Positions 17,963 to 26,602 of a DNA stretch of 40,719 nt are shown one piece after another. The position numbers and the translations under genes are program-made. Origin of the DNA: Oxalobacteraceae bacterium (GTDB lineage Bacteria > Pseudomonadota > Gammaproteobacteria > Burkholderiales > Burkholderiaceae_D); NCBI GenBank assembly GCA_021768485.1, contig JAIZVZ010000031.1, forward strand, positions 1-40,719. The letters are read 5' to 3'. The notes under the pieces were generated by a model, which did not search any database, had not been told where the DNA came from, and saw only the letters and a program-made list of their open reading frames with translations. Positions within the stretch are counted from its first letter, which is position 1. The number at the start of each line of letters is the position of its first letter.

Positions 17963-20900
17963 TTATGCTGCAGGCAATGCAGGCTGCGCCGGACGCGGTT
18001 TCTTGCGCCGTTCCAGATAGCGGTGAATGCCGGCAAACACCACCGGTACGAACAGCAGCGTCGAAATCGTCGCGAACAGCAGGCCGCCGATCACGGCCCG
18101 GCCCAGCGGTGCATTTTGTTCGGCGCCTTCGCCGACTCCGATTGCCATCGGGATCATGCCGATGATCATTGCCAGCGCTGTCATCAGTACCGGCCGGATG
18201 CGCGTCGAACCGGCTTCCAGCGCTGCCGACAGCGGCGGCAAGCCTTCGTTCATGCGCTGGCGGGCGAACGAGACCATCAGGATGCTGTTGGCGGTGGCCA
18301 CGCCCATGCACATGATGGCGCCGGTCAGGGCCGGTACGCTGAGCGTGGTGCCGGTCAGGAACAGCATCCAGACGATGCCGGCCAGCGCCGCGGGCAGGGC
18401 GGTGATGATGATGAAAGGGTCGACCCACGACTGGAAATTGACGACGATGAGCAGATATACGAGCACGATGGCCATCGACAGCCCGATGCCGAGGCCGAGG
18501 AAGGACGAATTCATGGTCTGGACCTGGCCGCGGATCGTGATGTGCGCGCCGCGCGGCAGTTTCGGCCGCAAGTCATCGACCAGCTTCTTGACTTCGCCGG
18601 CGACGCCGCCGAGGTCGCGCCCCTGCACGCTGACGTACAGATCGATCACCGGCGCGATATTGTAGTGCGATGCGACCGCCATTTGCGCGGCCGGCTTGAC
18701 CTGCACCAGATTGCTCAGCATTTGTGACGGCGTCGACGGATCGGCGCTGCCGGCCCGGATCGGCGTGCGCAGCAAGGCATCGAGGCTGTCGATCTTGTAC
18801 TGCGGCGTTTGCACCGCGATGTTGTAGGCCACGCCATTGCTCGGATTGAGCCAGAAGGCCGGCGCGGTCTGGCTGCTGCCGGACAGGGAAATGAGGACGT
18901 TTTGCGAGACATCGGCGGCATTCATGCCGAGTTGCTTGACCAGCGTGCGGTCCATGTCCAGACGCAGCGTCGGCGTATTGAGTTTTTGCTGCAGATGGAC
19001 GTCGACCGTGCCCGGAATTTTCTTGATGTCTTTCATCAGGCCGCTGGCCAATTGGTAATTGGCGGCCAGGCCGGAACCGGAAATCTGCACATCGAGTGCG
19101 GCCGGCAGGCCGAAATTGAGAATTTGCGTGACGATGTCAGCCGGCTGGAAAAAGAACTCGACGCCGGGGAAGCGCTTCGGCAATTCCTTGCGCAACTGAT
19201 CGATAAAGAGTGCGCTCGGTTTGTGGTTTTCGCGCAGCGAAAGGGAAATCTCGCCATCCATGGTGCTGATGGTGCCGGCATTGCTGTACGAGAGATTGAT
19301 GCCGCTCGATGGCAGACCGAGGTTGTCGAGCACCGATTCGAGCTGGTCGGGCGGGATGATTTCGCGGATCACATTTTCGACCTGGTCGGCCAGGCGCGCC
19401 GTTTCTTCGATGCGGGTACCGGTCGGCGCCCGCATATGGAGCCGGATCTGGCCGGCGTCGACGCCGGGGAAAAAGTCATTGCCCAGTACAAAAACCAGCC
19501 CCAGCGACAGCAGGCAAAAGCCGAGGAACAGGCTGCAGAACATCTTGCGCCGGGTTAGCAGGCGCGACAGCACGATCACATAGCCGCCGCGGAAATACTC
19601 GAAGGCGGCATCGAAACGCCGGTAGACCCGTTGCAGCATGCTCGGCTTGCGGTTCGCATTGGCGCCGGCCTCGGCATGCGCGCGGTCCATCATCAGCATC
19701 ACCAGCGTCGGCACCAGGGTGCGCGACAGGATGTAGGATGCGATCATGGCAAACACCACTGCTTCGGCCATCGGCACGAACAGGTAGTGCGCAACGCCGG
19801 TGAGGAAGAACATCGGCACGAAAACGATACAGATGCACATGGTGGAAACCAGGGCCGGCACCGCGATTTCGCCGGCGCCATCGGTAATGGCCGTGTGCAG
19901 GTCGACGCCCAGATGCAGATGGCGTTCGATGTTTTCGATGGTGACCGTGGCATCGTCGACCAGAATGCCGACCGCCAGCGCCAGGCCGCCCAGCGTCATG
20001 ATGTTGATCGTCTCGCCGAGCATGTACAGCGCCAGAATCGAGGACAGGATAGAGAGCGGGATCGAGACCGCGATGATGGCGGTGCTGCGCCAATTGCCGA
20101 GAAATAGCAGAATCATGGCGGCCGTCAGCGCGGCGGCGATCAGCGCTTCATGCACCACGCCGCTGATGGCGGATTTGACGAACAGCGACTGGTCGAACAG
20201 CGGCTTGATTTCGATGTCCTTGGACAGCGCTTGCGTTGCTACCGGCAGCATCTGCCGCACTTTGTTGACGATGTCGAGGGTCGAGGCGCCGCCGTTTTTC
20301 ATGATCGACAGCAGCACGCCGCGCTGGCCGTTATGGCGCACGATATTGGTTTGCGGCGAAAAGCCGTCGCGCACGCGCGCCACTTCCGACAGATAGGTGA
20401 CGGCACCGTTCTTGTTGGTCACAGGGATGTTGTTCAGGCCGGCGATGGTGTCGGGCGAGCCGTTCATGGCGACGTTGAATTCGGTGGCGCCGAGTTTGAC
20501 GGTACCCGACGGCAGCGTCAGATTCTGCGCATTGACGGCATTGATGATGTCGACCGGCGTCAAGCCCTTGGCCTGGATGGCCTTGGTGTCGAGATCGACC
20601 GAGACCAGGCGCGATTTGCCGCCGTACGGCGCCGGGATCGCCACCCCGGGAATGGTGACCAGCTGCGGACGCAGAAAGTTCAGCGCGCTGTCGAACAGCG
20701 TCTGCTCGGGCATGCTGGTGCTCGACATCGCCAGCTGGATGACGGGAATACTGGAGGCCGAATACTGGATGATTAGCGGCGGCGTGATACCGGGCGGCAT
20801 TTGACGCACCTGCGCCTGTTCGATGGCCGTGATTTGCGCGATGGCGGTCTGGATGTTGGCGTTCGGCTGGAAAAACACCTTGATGACCGAGATCCCGGCC

Positions 20901-21157
20901 AGCGATTGCGATTCGGTGTGCTCGATATCGTTGACGGTAGTCGTCAGGTTGCGCTCGTTGGCATAGGCGATGCGCTGCCCCATTTCCTGCGCCGACAGGC
21001 CGCCGTAATTCCAGATGATGCTGATGACCGGGATATTAATTTCCGGGAAAATGTCGGTCGCCATCTTGCTTAAAACCAGTGGCGTCGACAACAGTATCAT
21101 CAGCGCCATCACGATAAACGTATACGGCCGCCGCAGGGCAATTTGAACGATCCACAT
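17963..21157 (-). CDS. RND efflux permease (HAE-1/AcrB-like superfamily)
   Basis: The 1064-residue inner-membrane pump has the RND layout: N-terminal membrane helix (RRPYTFIVMALMILLSTPLVL), large periplasmic loop, helices with VGILVDDATVTIEN (Asp401-Asp402, the proton-relay aspartates), a second loop, and a C-terminal helix bundle. The helix matching AcrB TM10 reads MGVATANSILMVSFA, so Ala956 stands where AcrB has Lys940. The Arg and Thr of the next helix are kept (RIRPVLMTALA). The permease is the first gene of its operon, followed by adaptor and outer-membrane factor. A GGAAG ribosome site precedes the ATG. Substrate cannot be predicted; drugs or organic solvents are typical of the family. 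Confidence 0.93.
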   Translation of the reverse strand: MWIVQIALRRPYTFIVMALMILLSTPLVLSKMATDIFPEINIPVISIIWNYGGLSAQEMGQRIAYANERNLTTTVNDIEHTESQSLAGISVIKVFFQPNANIQTAIAQITAIEQAQVRQMPPGITPPLIIQYSASSIPVIQLAMSSTSMPEQTLFDSALNFLRPQLVTIPGVAIPAPYGGKSRLVSVDLDTKAIQAKGLTPVDIINAVNAQNLTLPSGTVKLGATEFNVAMNGSPDTIAGLNNIPVTNKNGAVTYLSEVARVRDGFSPQTNIVRHNGQRGVLLSIMKNGGASTLDIVNKVRQMLPVATQALSKDIEIKPLFDQSLFVKSAISGVVHEALIAAALTAAMILLFLGNWRSTAIIAVSIPLSILSSILALYMLGETINIMTLGGLALAVGILVDDATVTIENIERHLHLGVDLHTAITDGAGEIAVPALVSTMCICIVFVPMFFLTGVAHYLFVPMAEAVVFAMIASYILSRTLVPTLVMLMMDRAHAEAGANANRKPSMLQRVYRRFDAAFEYFRGGYVIVLSRLLTRRKMFCSLFLGFCLLSLGLVFVLGNDFFPGVDAGQIRLHMRAPTGTRIEETARLADQVENVIREIIPPDQLESVLDNLGLPSSGINLSYSNAGTISTMDGEISLSLRENHKPSALFIDQLRKELPKRFPGVEFFFQPADIVTQILNFGLPAALDVQISGSGLAANYQLASGLMKDIKKIPGTVDVHLQQKLNTPTLRLDMDRTLVKQLGMNAADVSQNVLISLSGSSQTAPAFWLNPSNGVAYNIAVQTPQYKIDSLDALLRTPIRAGSADPSTPSQMLSNLVQVKPAAQMAVASHYNIAPVIDLYVSVQGRDLGGVAGEVKKLVDDLRPKLPRGAHITIRGQVQTMNSSFLGLGIGLSMAIVLVYLLIVVNFQSWVDPFIIITALPAALAGIVWMLFLTGTTLSVPALTGAIMCMGVATANSILMVSFARQRMNEGLPPLSAALEAGSTRIRPVLMTALAMIIGMIPMAIGVGEGAEQNAPLGRAVIGGLLFATISTLLFVPVVFAGIHRYLERRKKPRPAQPALPAA

Positions 21158-21248
21158 CTTGGCTTATCTTCCGAGGCAATGTTTGATACAAGGAACGGAA
21201 GCAATTGTAACGAATTTTGCAAGACCTAACGGTTTGGCTTTGTAGCGC

Positions 21249-21275
21249 ATTGTACAGTCTGTGCGGAATTGTAAA
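21249..21275 (-). promoter_or_regulatory. Possible sigma-70 promoter of the RND operon
   Basis: On the minus strand TTTACA (complement of 21270-21275) and TACAAT (complement of 21249-21254) are separated by 15 bp. The -10 is strong but the spacer is shorter than ideal. It would give a leader of about 85 nt before the permease ATG at 21157. Confidence 0.35.
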
Positions 21276-21306
21276 TCCGTGCACCGGCGGTTTGCCTGGC
21301 GCTGAA

Positions 21307-21329
21307 GCGCTGCCGCTTGCTACGGCAGC
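21307..21329. repeat. Stem-loop between RND operon and HD-GYP gene
   Basis: GCTGCCG at 21309-21315 pairs perfectly with CGGCAGC at 21323-21329 (7-nt loop). The sequence resembles the hairpin downstream of lolD at 7941-7964. The rest of the gap 21158-21498 holds further short GC-rich hairpins (such as the 6-bp stem CAGCGG/CCGCTG around 21400) and no gene that I can support. Confidence 0.45.
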
Positions 21330-21498
21330 AGCCTCTGGCATGGCAAATTGTGGCCGATAAAATCACGCGGCAGCGCGGCCCCGCTATCGGGCGGGCAGCG
21401 GTTTTCCGCTGAAAAAGGCGGCATATCGCCGGTTTTAACGGCGGATGCGGTATTTGCCAGTACTGGCGGCACCGTGCCTGTCCGGCCGAACCGCGATC

Positions 21499-22764
21499 CT
21501 ATGTCAGGGCGCGGAAATAATAAGAGGTGCGCCGGCCCGGCGCCAGAAATTCAAAGGCCGCCACCGTTAACTGGCGCGGTTTGAATGTCTTGCTGACCGA
21601 AACATCCGGTTCTGCGGAAAGATCGACCAGAATGGCCTCTTCCTTGGGCATGGCCGGATCGTAGATCAGCACCACCGGTTTGAGGGGGCGCGAAGTGTTG
21701 ACCGAAACGACGGTGCCGATCACGCCGTTGGACAATTGGACAATGGTGCCAGGCGGATAAACACCGAGGCAGCGCACGAGGGTCGAGGTGACGGCCGCAT
21801 CGAACTGCGCGCGCTGCTGGGCGTAGATGATCGACAGCGCTTCGTGCGGTGTCAGCGCATTGAGCGGATTGACGGGGTTGCACATCTCGTCGAAGGCCTC
21901 GGCAATCGCCACGATGCGCGAATGCACGGACAGTTTGTCTTGCAATAGCTGGCCCGGATAGCCCGAACCGTCTATCCGTTCGTGGTGCTGGACGATGACC
22001 AGGATCGATTCGAGCGGCAATTCCAGCTGGCGTCCGATGGCCACGCCGAGCTTGCAATGCTCTTGCATGATGGCGGCCTCGGCCCGTGTCAGCGGGTCAA
22101 GCTTGGTTTTGATCTTGACCGGAATTTCTGTTTTGCCGACATCATGGAACAGGGCGCCCAGGCCGATGATCTTGATGTCGTCAGCGCTCAGTTTCATTTC
22201 CTTGGCGATGATCATCGACAGCAGAGTCACGTTCAGGGCATGGCTGTAGACATCGTCGCCGCCGACCGCATCCGAAATCAGATGGACCGCCACATCTGAT
22301 TCGCCGAGCAAGGAACTGGCGATATTGTTTACCAGCTTGGTGGCCTGCTCCCTTACTTGTTCCGGCGCTGAAAATATGTTCTGGTTCATGGCCTTGATAT
22401 TGCGGCTGGCGGCCAGGAACTCGCGTTCGCATTCCTTGACCTTTTTTTCCTGGCCGACCAGGCGCTCGACCATGGCGCGTTTGGCAATATAAGCGGGGTC
22501 TTCCGCTTGCGGCGGCTTTTGCGGCTGCGTCTCGTCGGCCTTTGTGCTGGCCAGGATCGGTGCGCAATCGCTTTTTTCGGGCGCGTAGCGGATGCGCCGC
22601 AGTCCCAGCCCCTGAATCAGGCGAATTTGTTCCAGGTCCTTGATCTTAAAACTGGAAAAGGCAAATGGGTGGTGGGTCCAGGTGAGGTCGAGATGAATGA
22701 ACAGGCCAACGCACAGTTGGCTTGGCTTGACGAAATGACCCGTTTGAAACTCATTGCTGCTCAA
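21499..22764 (-). CDS. HD-GYP domain cyclic-di-GMP phosphodiesterase with DUF3391
   Basis: The 421-residue cytoplasmic protein combines an N-terminal DUF3391 domain (VKPSQLCVGLFIHLDLTW, residues 12-29, and HPFAFSSFKI) with a complete HD-GYP domain: HD at 207-208 in LFHDVGKTEIP, HHE at 260-262 and GYP at 268-270 in DGSGYPG. These proteins hydrolyse c-di-GMP to GMP and usually lower biofilm formation. All key residues are present, so it should be active. The start is a TTG: no ATG is available before the conserved region, and GGAG lies five bases upstream. No signal peptide or membrane segment is seen. A diguanylate cyclase lies at 35965-37560, unlinked. Confidence 0.92.
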   Translation of the reverse strand: MSSNEFQTGHFVKPSQLCVGLFIHLDLTWTHHPFAFSSFKIKDLEQIRLIQGLGLRRIRYAPEKSDCAPILASTKADETQPQKPPQAEDPAYIAKRAMVERLVGQEKKVKECEREFLAASRNIKAMNQNIFSAPEQVREQATKLVNNIASSLLGESDVAVHLISDAVGGDDVYSHALNVTLLSMIIAKEMKLSADDIKIIGLGALFHDVGKTEIPVKIKTKLDPLTRAEAAIMQEHCKLGVAIGRQLELPLESILVIVQHHERIDGSGYPGQLLQDKLSVHSRIVAIAEAFDEMCNPVNPLNALTPHEALSIIYAQQRAQFDAAVTSTLVRCLGVYPPGTIVQLSNGVIGTVVSVNTSRPLKPVVLIYDPAMPKEEAILVDLSAEPDVSVSKTFKPRQLTVAAFEFLAPGRRTSYYFRALT

Positions 22765-23264
22765 TTTGACTCCATCATCGTGCTGGTGGTTGGAATGGGC
22801 GGAAATGGCCTCTTCAGAGAGAGGCTAAACATAAAAGCGGATGGACTATTGTCGTTTTTTACATCGCGCACGATACGGTATTGGTGGCGTTGACCAAGTG
22901 TATTATCTTACTGGCGAAGAGGGGCCGCGGCCACTTTTTTTTTCAATGAATTGTCGCTTTGTGCAGTCTTCGTGTATTTTTTTGCCTCGGCGGCCCGGCG
23001 CTTTTCTTTTGTGCCCGATCTGCCTATAGTATGTTGGCAATGTGGGTTGTCGCATTGTCAAATCGCGTATGGACCGCTGTCCGCGGATTTCGGAGTTGCG
23101 GCGAACGTGCATTGACTGGCAAGATGGCAAGTCCGCCGGGCGCGGCCGGCGTCATGACGGGGAAATCAGAATGGACCGGGCGCGGGTATGCCGCTGGTCT
23201 ATTTCATTGAATACAGCGATGAAGCGGGTATTCATCCGCCGCGGAATTTTCAGCGCTTCCCAGC
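22765..23264. other. 500-bp gap upstream of the HD-GYP gene, no supported gene
   Basis: The region between the HD-GYP start and the YoaK stop contains a 6-bp stem-loop at 22808-22825, a nine-base T run near 22934-22943 preceded by GGCCGCGGCC, and an imperfect inverted repeat TTGGCAATG/CATTGTCAA at 23034-23042 and 23053-23061. Short frames on both strands show no recognisable protein. It likely holds the HD-GYP promoter, but no clear -35/-10 pair was found. Confidence 0.4.
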
Positions 23265-24041
23265 TTAGTCGTGCTGACTGGAATCGGCCGTGCTGCCTAC
23301 TTGCCATAATCCGCGCAAGTCTTGCCAGACAGGGCCGGCGGCAACCATGGTCAGGCCGACGGCCAGCACGATGGTGGTGGCATAGCCGATATACTTGAAG
23401 CCAAGCGCGCCGGCGACGCCGCCGAGGAAAAAATAACTGATCAACAACGTCAATACCATCATCTTGCTGTGGTTGGCGCGCACCGGTTCCAGATGCAGCC
23501 GCTCGTCATTCAGATAAATCATTTTGCCGAGCTCGATACCGATGTCGGTCGACATCCCCGTCACGTGCGTGGAGCGGATCACATAACCCGACATTTTGGT
23601 GATGATGGCATTTTGCAATCCCATTATGAAGCACAGCATCAGCACCGTCACCGGTGCCAGCAGGTCGCGCATTTCGGCGATATGGCTGCCGGCCAGGCCG
23701 AACAGCAGCAGCAAGACCGCTTCCAGCAGCAGGCTCAGCGCATACTGGCTGTGCATCTGGCGCCGCCTGGCCCAGTTGATCAGGATGGCGCTGGTGGCCG
23801 AACCGATGACGAAGGCGACCCACGCCACCAGTGCCGCCAGCGCCAGCGCCATGTCGCCCAGCGCCAGGCTGTTGGCGACGCTGGTGACGATGCCGGTCAT
23901 GTGCGAGGTGTAGCGGCCGATGACCAGGAAAGCGCCGGCGTTGACCGCGCCGCCGACAAAAGCCAGCCAATATCCGAGATGGCGGTCGGAACGGTCGTCG
24001 CGCACATTGCCGCCAAGGCGATGCAGGTAATGCAGAGGCAT
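23265..24041 (-). CDS. YoaK/DUF1275 family membrane protein
   Basis: The 258-residue protein has about six membrane segments and the DUF1275 signatures GYWLAFVGGAVNAGAFLVIGRYTSHMTG near the N-terminus and GLQNAIITKM followed by THVTGMSTDIG in the middle. The family is widespread and its function is not established; a transporter role has been suggested. The ATG at 24041 has a GAG-type ribosome site that falls inside the last unit of the tandem repeat upstream. The adjacent upstream gene on the same strand is the amino-acid decarboxylase, 153 bp away. Confidence 0.88.
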   Translation of the reverse strand: MPLHYLHRLGGNVRDDRSDRHLGYWLAFVGGAVNAGAFLVIGRYTSHMTGIVTSVANSLALGDMALALAALVAWVAFVIGSATSAILINWARRRQMHSQYALSLLLEAVLLLLFGLAGSHIAEMRDLLAPVTVLMLCFIMGLQNAIITKMSGYVIRSTHVTGMSTDIGIELGKMIYLNDERLHLEPVRANHSKMMVLTLLISYFFLGGVAGALGFKYIGYATTIVLAVGLTMVAAGPVWQDLRGLWQVGSTADSSQHD

Positions 24042-24047
24042 GATGTT

Positions 24048-24158
24048 CTCGTTAATGAGTCTTGTTGCTAAGTCCTGTTGCTAAAGTCCTGTTACTAAAT
24101 CCTGTTGCTAAGTCTCTTTGCCAGGCCTTATTGCCGTTAAGTTTTGTTGCCTTAATTT
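24048..24158. repeat. Degenerate 13-14-bp tandem repeat in the yoaK leader
   Basis: Four clear units with consensus CCTGTTGCTAA(A)GT lie at 24061-24073, 24074-24087, 24088-24100 and 24101-24113. A fifth, diverged unit (24048-24060) adjoins on the yoaK side and about three more degenerate ones extend to 24158. The array fills most of the 153-bp gap between the decarboxylase stop and the yoaK start. On the minus strand each core unit contains AACAGGA, resembling a ribosome-site ladder. The frame is not coding because stop codons recur. Confidence 0.85.
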
Positions 24159-24194
24159 TTTGTTATCCGGTAATTCTAACCGCTAGCCCGGCAA

Positions 24195-26456
24195 TTAGTC
24201 TTGTTTTTGGCGCACACAATCGACAAAATAACCGCGCTTGCCATCGACTTCGCGTTTGACCAGGCCGTGGACATCGGTTTCGAAGCCGGGGAAGCGTTCG
24301 TTGAAATCGCGCGCGAACTTCAGATAGTCGACGATGGTCTTGTTGAAGCGCTCGCCCGGGATCAGCAGCGGAATGCCGGGCGGGTAGGGCGTCAGCAAGA
24401 TCGAGGTGATGCGGCCCTCGAGTTCGTCGATCGGCACGCGGTCGATTTCGCGGTGGGCCATCATGGCAAAGGCGTCCGATGGCTTCATCGCCGGCTGCAT
24501 GTCCGACAAATACATTTCGGTGGTCAGGCGGGCAACGTCGTACAGCTTGTAAAAATCATGGATCTGCTGGCACAGGTCGCGCAGGCCGATCCGTTCGTAG
24601 GTCGGATTGGCGGCGGCGAACTCGGGCAGGATGCGCCACATCGGCTGGTTCTTGTCGTAGTCGTCCTTGAATTGCTGCAGCGCCGTCAGCAGCGTATTCC
24701 AGCGGCCTTTGGTAATGCCGATGGTGAACATGATGAAAAACGAGTACAGGCCGCATTTTTCGATGATGACGCCGTGTTCGGCCAGGTATTTGGTGACGAT
24801 CGAGGCCGGGATGCCGGTCTCGGCGAATTTGCCGTCCAGCGACAGGCCCGGGGTGACGATCGTGGCCTTGATCGGGTCGAGCATGTTGAAGCCCGGCGCC
24901 AGCTCGCCGAAGCCATGCCAGCTGTCTTCGGCGCGGATCAGCCAGTCGTCGCGCGAGCCGATGCCGTCTTCCGAGAACGAGTCCGGTCCCCAGACCTGGA
25001 ACCACCAGTCCTGACCCCATTCCTGGTCGATCTTTTTCATCGCGCGGCGGAAGTTAAGCGCTTCCAGAATGCTTTCCTCGACCAGCGCGGTGCCGCCGGG
25101 CGCCTCCATCATGGCGGCGGCGACGTCGCACGAAGCGATGATCGAATATTGCGGCGAAGTCGAGGTGTGCATCAGATAGGCTTCGTTGAAGGCATCGCGG
25201 TCGAGCTTGACGCTGTCGGACTCGCGCACCAGGATTTGCGAGGCCTGCGACAGGCCTGCCAGCAATTTGTGGGTCGACTGCGTCGAGAAGATCATCGACT
25301 CTTTCGCCCGCGGCCTGTCCTTGCCGATGGCGTGCATGTCTTTGTAAAAATCGTGGAAGGTGGCGTGCGGCAGCCAGGCTTCGTCGAAGTGCAGCGTGTC
25401 GATTTTACCGTCCAGCATTTCGCGCAGTGTCTCGACGTTGTAGATCACGCCGTCGTAGGTCGATTGCGTGATGGTCAGGATGCGCGGCTTCTTGTTGACC
25501 GCCTCGCGCGCGAACGGATTGGCTTCGATCTTGCGGGCGATGCTCTCGGGCGTGAATTCGGCCAGCGGAATCGGGCCGATGATGCCCAGGTGATTACGGG
25601 TCGGCATCAGGAACACGGGAATGGCGCCGCACATGATGATCGAATGCAGAATCGATTTATGGCAGTTGCGGTCGACCACCACGATGTCGCCGGGCGCGAC
25701 CGTCGAATGCCAGACCATCTTGTTCGAGGTCGAGGTGCCGTTGGTGACGAAATAGCAGTGATCGGCATTGAAAATGCGCGCCGCATTGCGTTCCGAGGCC
25801 GCCACCGGGCCGGTATGGTCGAGCAGCTGGCCGAGTTCTTCGACGGCGTTGCAGACGTCGGCGCGCAGCATGTTTTCGCCGAAAAACTGGTGGAACATCT
25901 GCCCGATCGGCGACTTCAGGAAGGCCACGCCGCCCGAATGGCCGGGGCAATGCCACGAGTAGGAACCGTCGTTCGCGTAGTGCACGAGGGCGCGGAAAAA
26001 CGGCGGCGACAGGCCGTCCAGATAGGCTTTCGCTTCGCGGATGATGTGGCGCGCCACGAATTCGGGCGTGTCTTCGAACATGTGAATGAAGCCGTGCAGC
26101 TCGCGCAGGATGTCGTTGGGGATGTGGCGCGAGGTGCGCGTTTCGCCGTACAGATAGATCGGGATGTCGGCATTCTTGTAACGGATTTCCTCGACAAAGG
26201 CGCGCAGCGACTTGAGTGCGAAATCGGTCTCTTCGAGCGAACCGGCACCGAATTCCTCGTCGTCGATCGACAGCACGAAGGCCGAGGCCCGCGATTGCTG
26301 CTGGGCGAACTGCGAGAGGTCGCCGTAACTGGTCACGCCGAGCACTTCCATGCCTTCCTGTTCCATCGCCTCGGCCAGCGCGCGAATGCCGAGGCCTGAA
26401 GTATTTTCAGAACGAAAATCCTCGTCGATGATAACAATAGGAAAACGAAACTTCAT
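24195..26456 (-). CDS. Inducible-type arginine/lysine/ornithine decarboxylase (AdiA-like)
   Basis: The 753-residue enzyme is a fold-type I PLP decarboxylase with the N-terminal receiver-like wing domain, core and C-terminal domains. The PLP lysine is Lys397 in STQSTHKLLAGLSQAS; HFDEAW with Asp358 binds the pyridine nitrogen, and the C-terminal IPYPPGIP-type motif is present as LTPYPPGIPLLIPGE. Length is closest to E. coli AdiA (about 755) rather than LdcC/CadA (about 715), so arginine to agmatine is the first guess, but substrate specificity cannot be read reliably from the motifs. The ATG at 26456 has GGAGAG five bases upstream. No antiporter gene is adjacent. Confidence 0.85.
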   Translation of the reverse strand: MKFRFPIVIIDEDFRSENTSGLGIRALAEAMEQEGMEVLGVTSYGDLSQFAQQQSRASAFVLSIDDEEFGAGSLEETDFALKSLRAFVEEIRYKNADIPIYLYGETRTSRHIPNDILRELHGFIHMFEDTPEFVARHIIREAKAYLDGLSPPFFRALVHYANDGSYSWHCPGHSGGVAFLKSPIGQMFHQFFGENMLRADVCNAVEELGQLLDHTGPVAASERNAARIFNADHCYFVTNGTSTSNKMVWHSTVAPGDIVVVDRNCHKSILHSIIMCGAIPVFLMPTRNHLGIIGPIPLAEFTPESIARKIEANPFAREAVNKKPRILTITQSTYDGVIYNVETLREMLDGKIDTLHFDEAWLPHATFHDFYKDMHAIGKDRPRAKESMIFSTQSTHKLLAGLSQASQILVRESDSVKLDRDAFNEAYLMHTSTSPQYSIIASCDVAAAMMEAPGGTALVEESILEALNFRRAMKKIDQEWGQDWWFQVWGPDSFSEDGIGSRDDWLIRAEDSWHGFGELAPGFNMLDPIKATIVTPGLSLDGKFAETGIPASIVTKYLAEHGVIIEKCGLYSFFIMFTIGITKGRWNTLLTALQQFKDDYDKNQPMWRILPEFAAANPTYERIGLRDLCQQIHDFYKLYDVARLTTEMYLSDMQPAMKPSDAFAMMAHREIDRVPIDELEGRITSILLTPYPPGIPLLIPGERFNKTIVDYLKFARDFNERFPGFETDVHGLVKREVDGKRGYFVDCVRQKQD

Positions 26457-26481
26457 GCGACTCTCCGATAAAAACAAAAAA

Positions 26482-26494
26482 CGGCGCGGTGCCG
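26482..26494 (-). promoter_or_regulatory. Short GC hairpin plus T-rich tract just before the decarboxylase ribosome site
   Basis: On the minus strand a 4-bp stem CGGC/GCCG (5-nt loop) is followed by TTTTTTGTTTTT (complement of 26470-26481), ending about 10 nt before the ribosome site of the decarboxylase. It has terminator shape but a short stem. It could act as an attenuator in the decarboxylase leader. Confidence 0.35.
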
Positions 26495-26502
26495 GGTGTG
26501 AC

Positions 26503-26539
26503 GAAAAAAACAGCAAAAACGCCGGAAAACAGGCCGGCG
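26503..26539 (-). terminator. Intrinsic terminator after the DUF4337 gene
   Basis: On the minus strand CGCCGG/CCGGCG (26534-26539 with 26520-26525, 8-nt loop) is followed by TTTTT, GCTG and a seven-T run. It lies 63 bp past the DUF4337 stop, separating the threonine aldolase-thyA-folA-DUF4337 group from the decarboxylase. Confidence 0.75.
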
Positions 26540-26602
26540 CCGGTTGAAACCGACAAACTCAAACAGACAAAATCAGGCCGGCGCGATCAGGCAGGCCCGA
26601 TT

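Noticed and set aside
22914-22946. GGCCGCGGCC followed by a nine-base T run, terminator-like on the plus strand
   Set aside because: The palindrome leaves no usable loop and no plus-strand gene ends upstream.
22903-23130. 75-codon minus-strand frame in the gap between yoaK and HD-GYP genes
   Set aside because: Basic low-information sequence without recognisable motif or good ribosome site.
22765-23264. Possible c-di-GMP riboswitch in the HD-GYP leader
   Set aside because: Looked for GEMM-type conserved segments and found none.
23188-23268. 26-codon frame MPLVYFIEYSDEAGIHPPRN... upstream of HD-GYP
   Set aside because: Looks protein-like but is very short, has no clear ribosome site and overlaps the end of the yoaK-family gene.
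24201-26399. 732-codon plus-strand frame opposite the decarboxylase
   Set aside because: Composition-driven antisense frame; the minus strand has all PLP-decarboxylase motifs.
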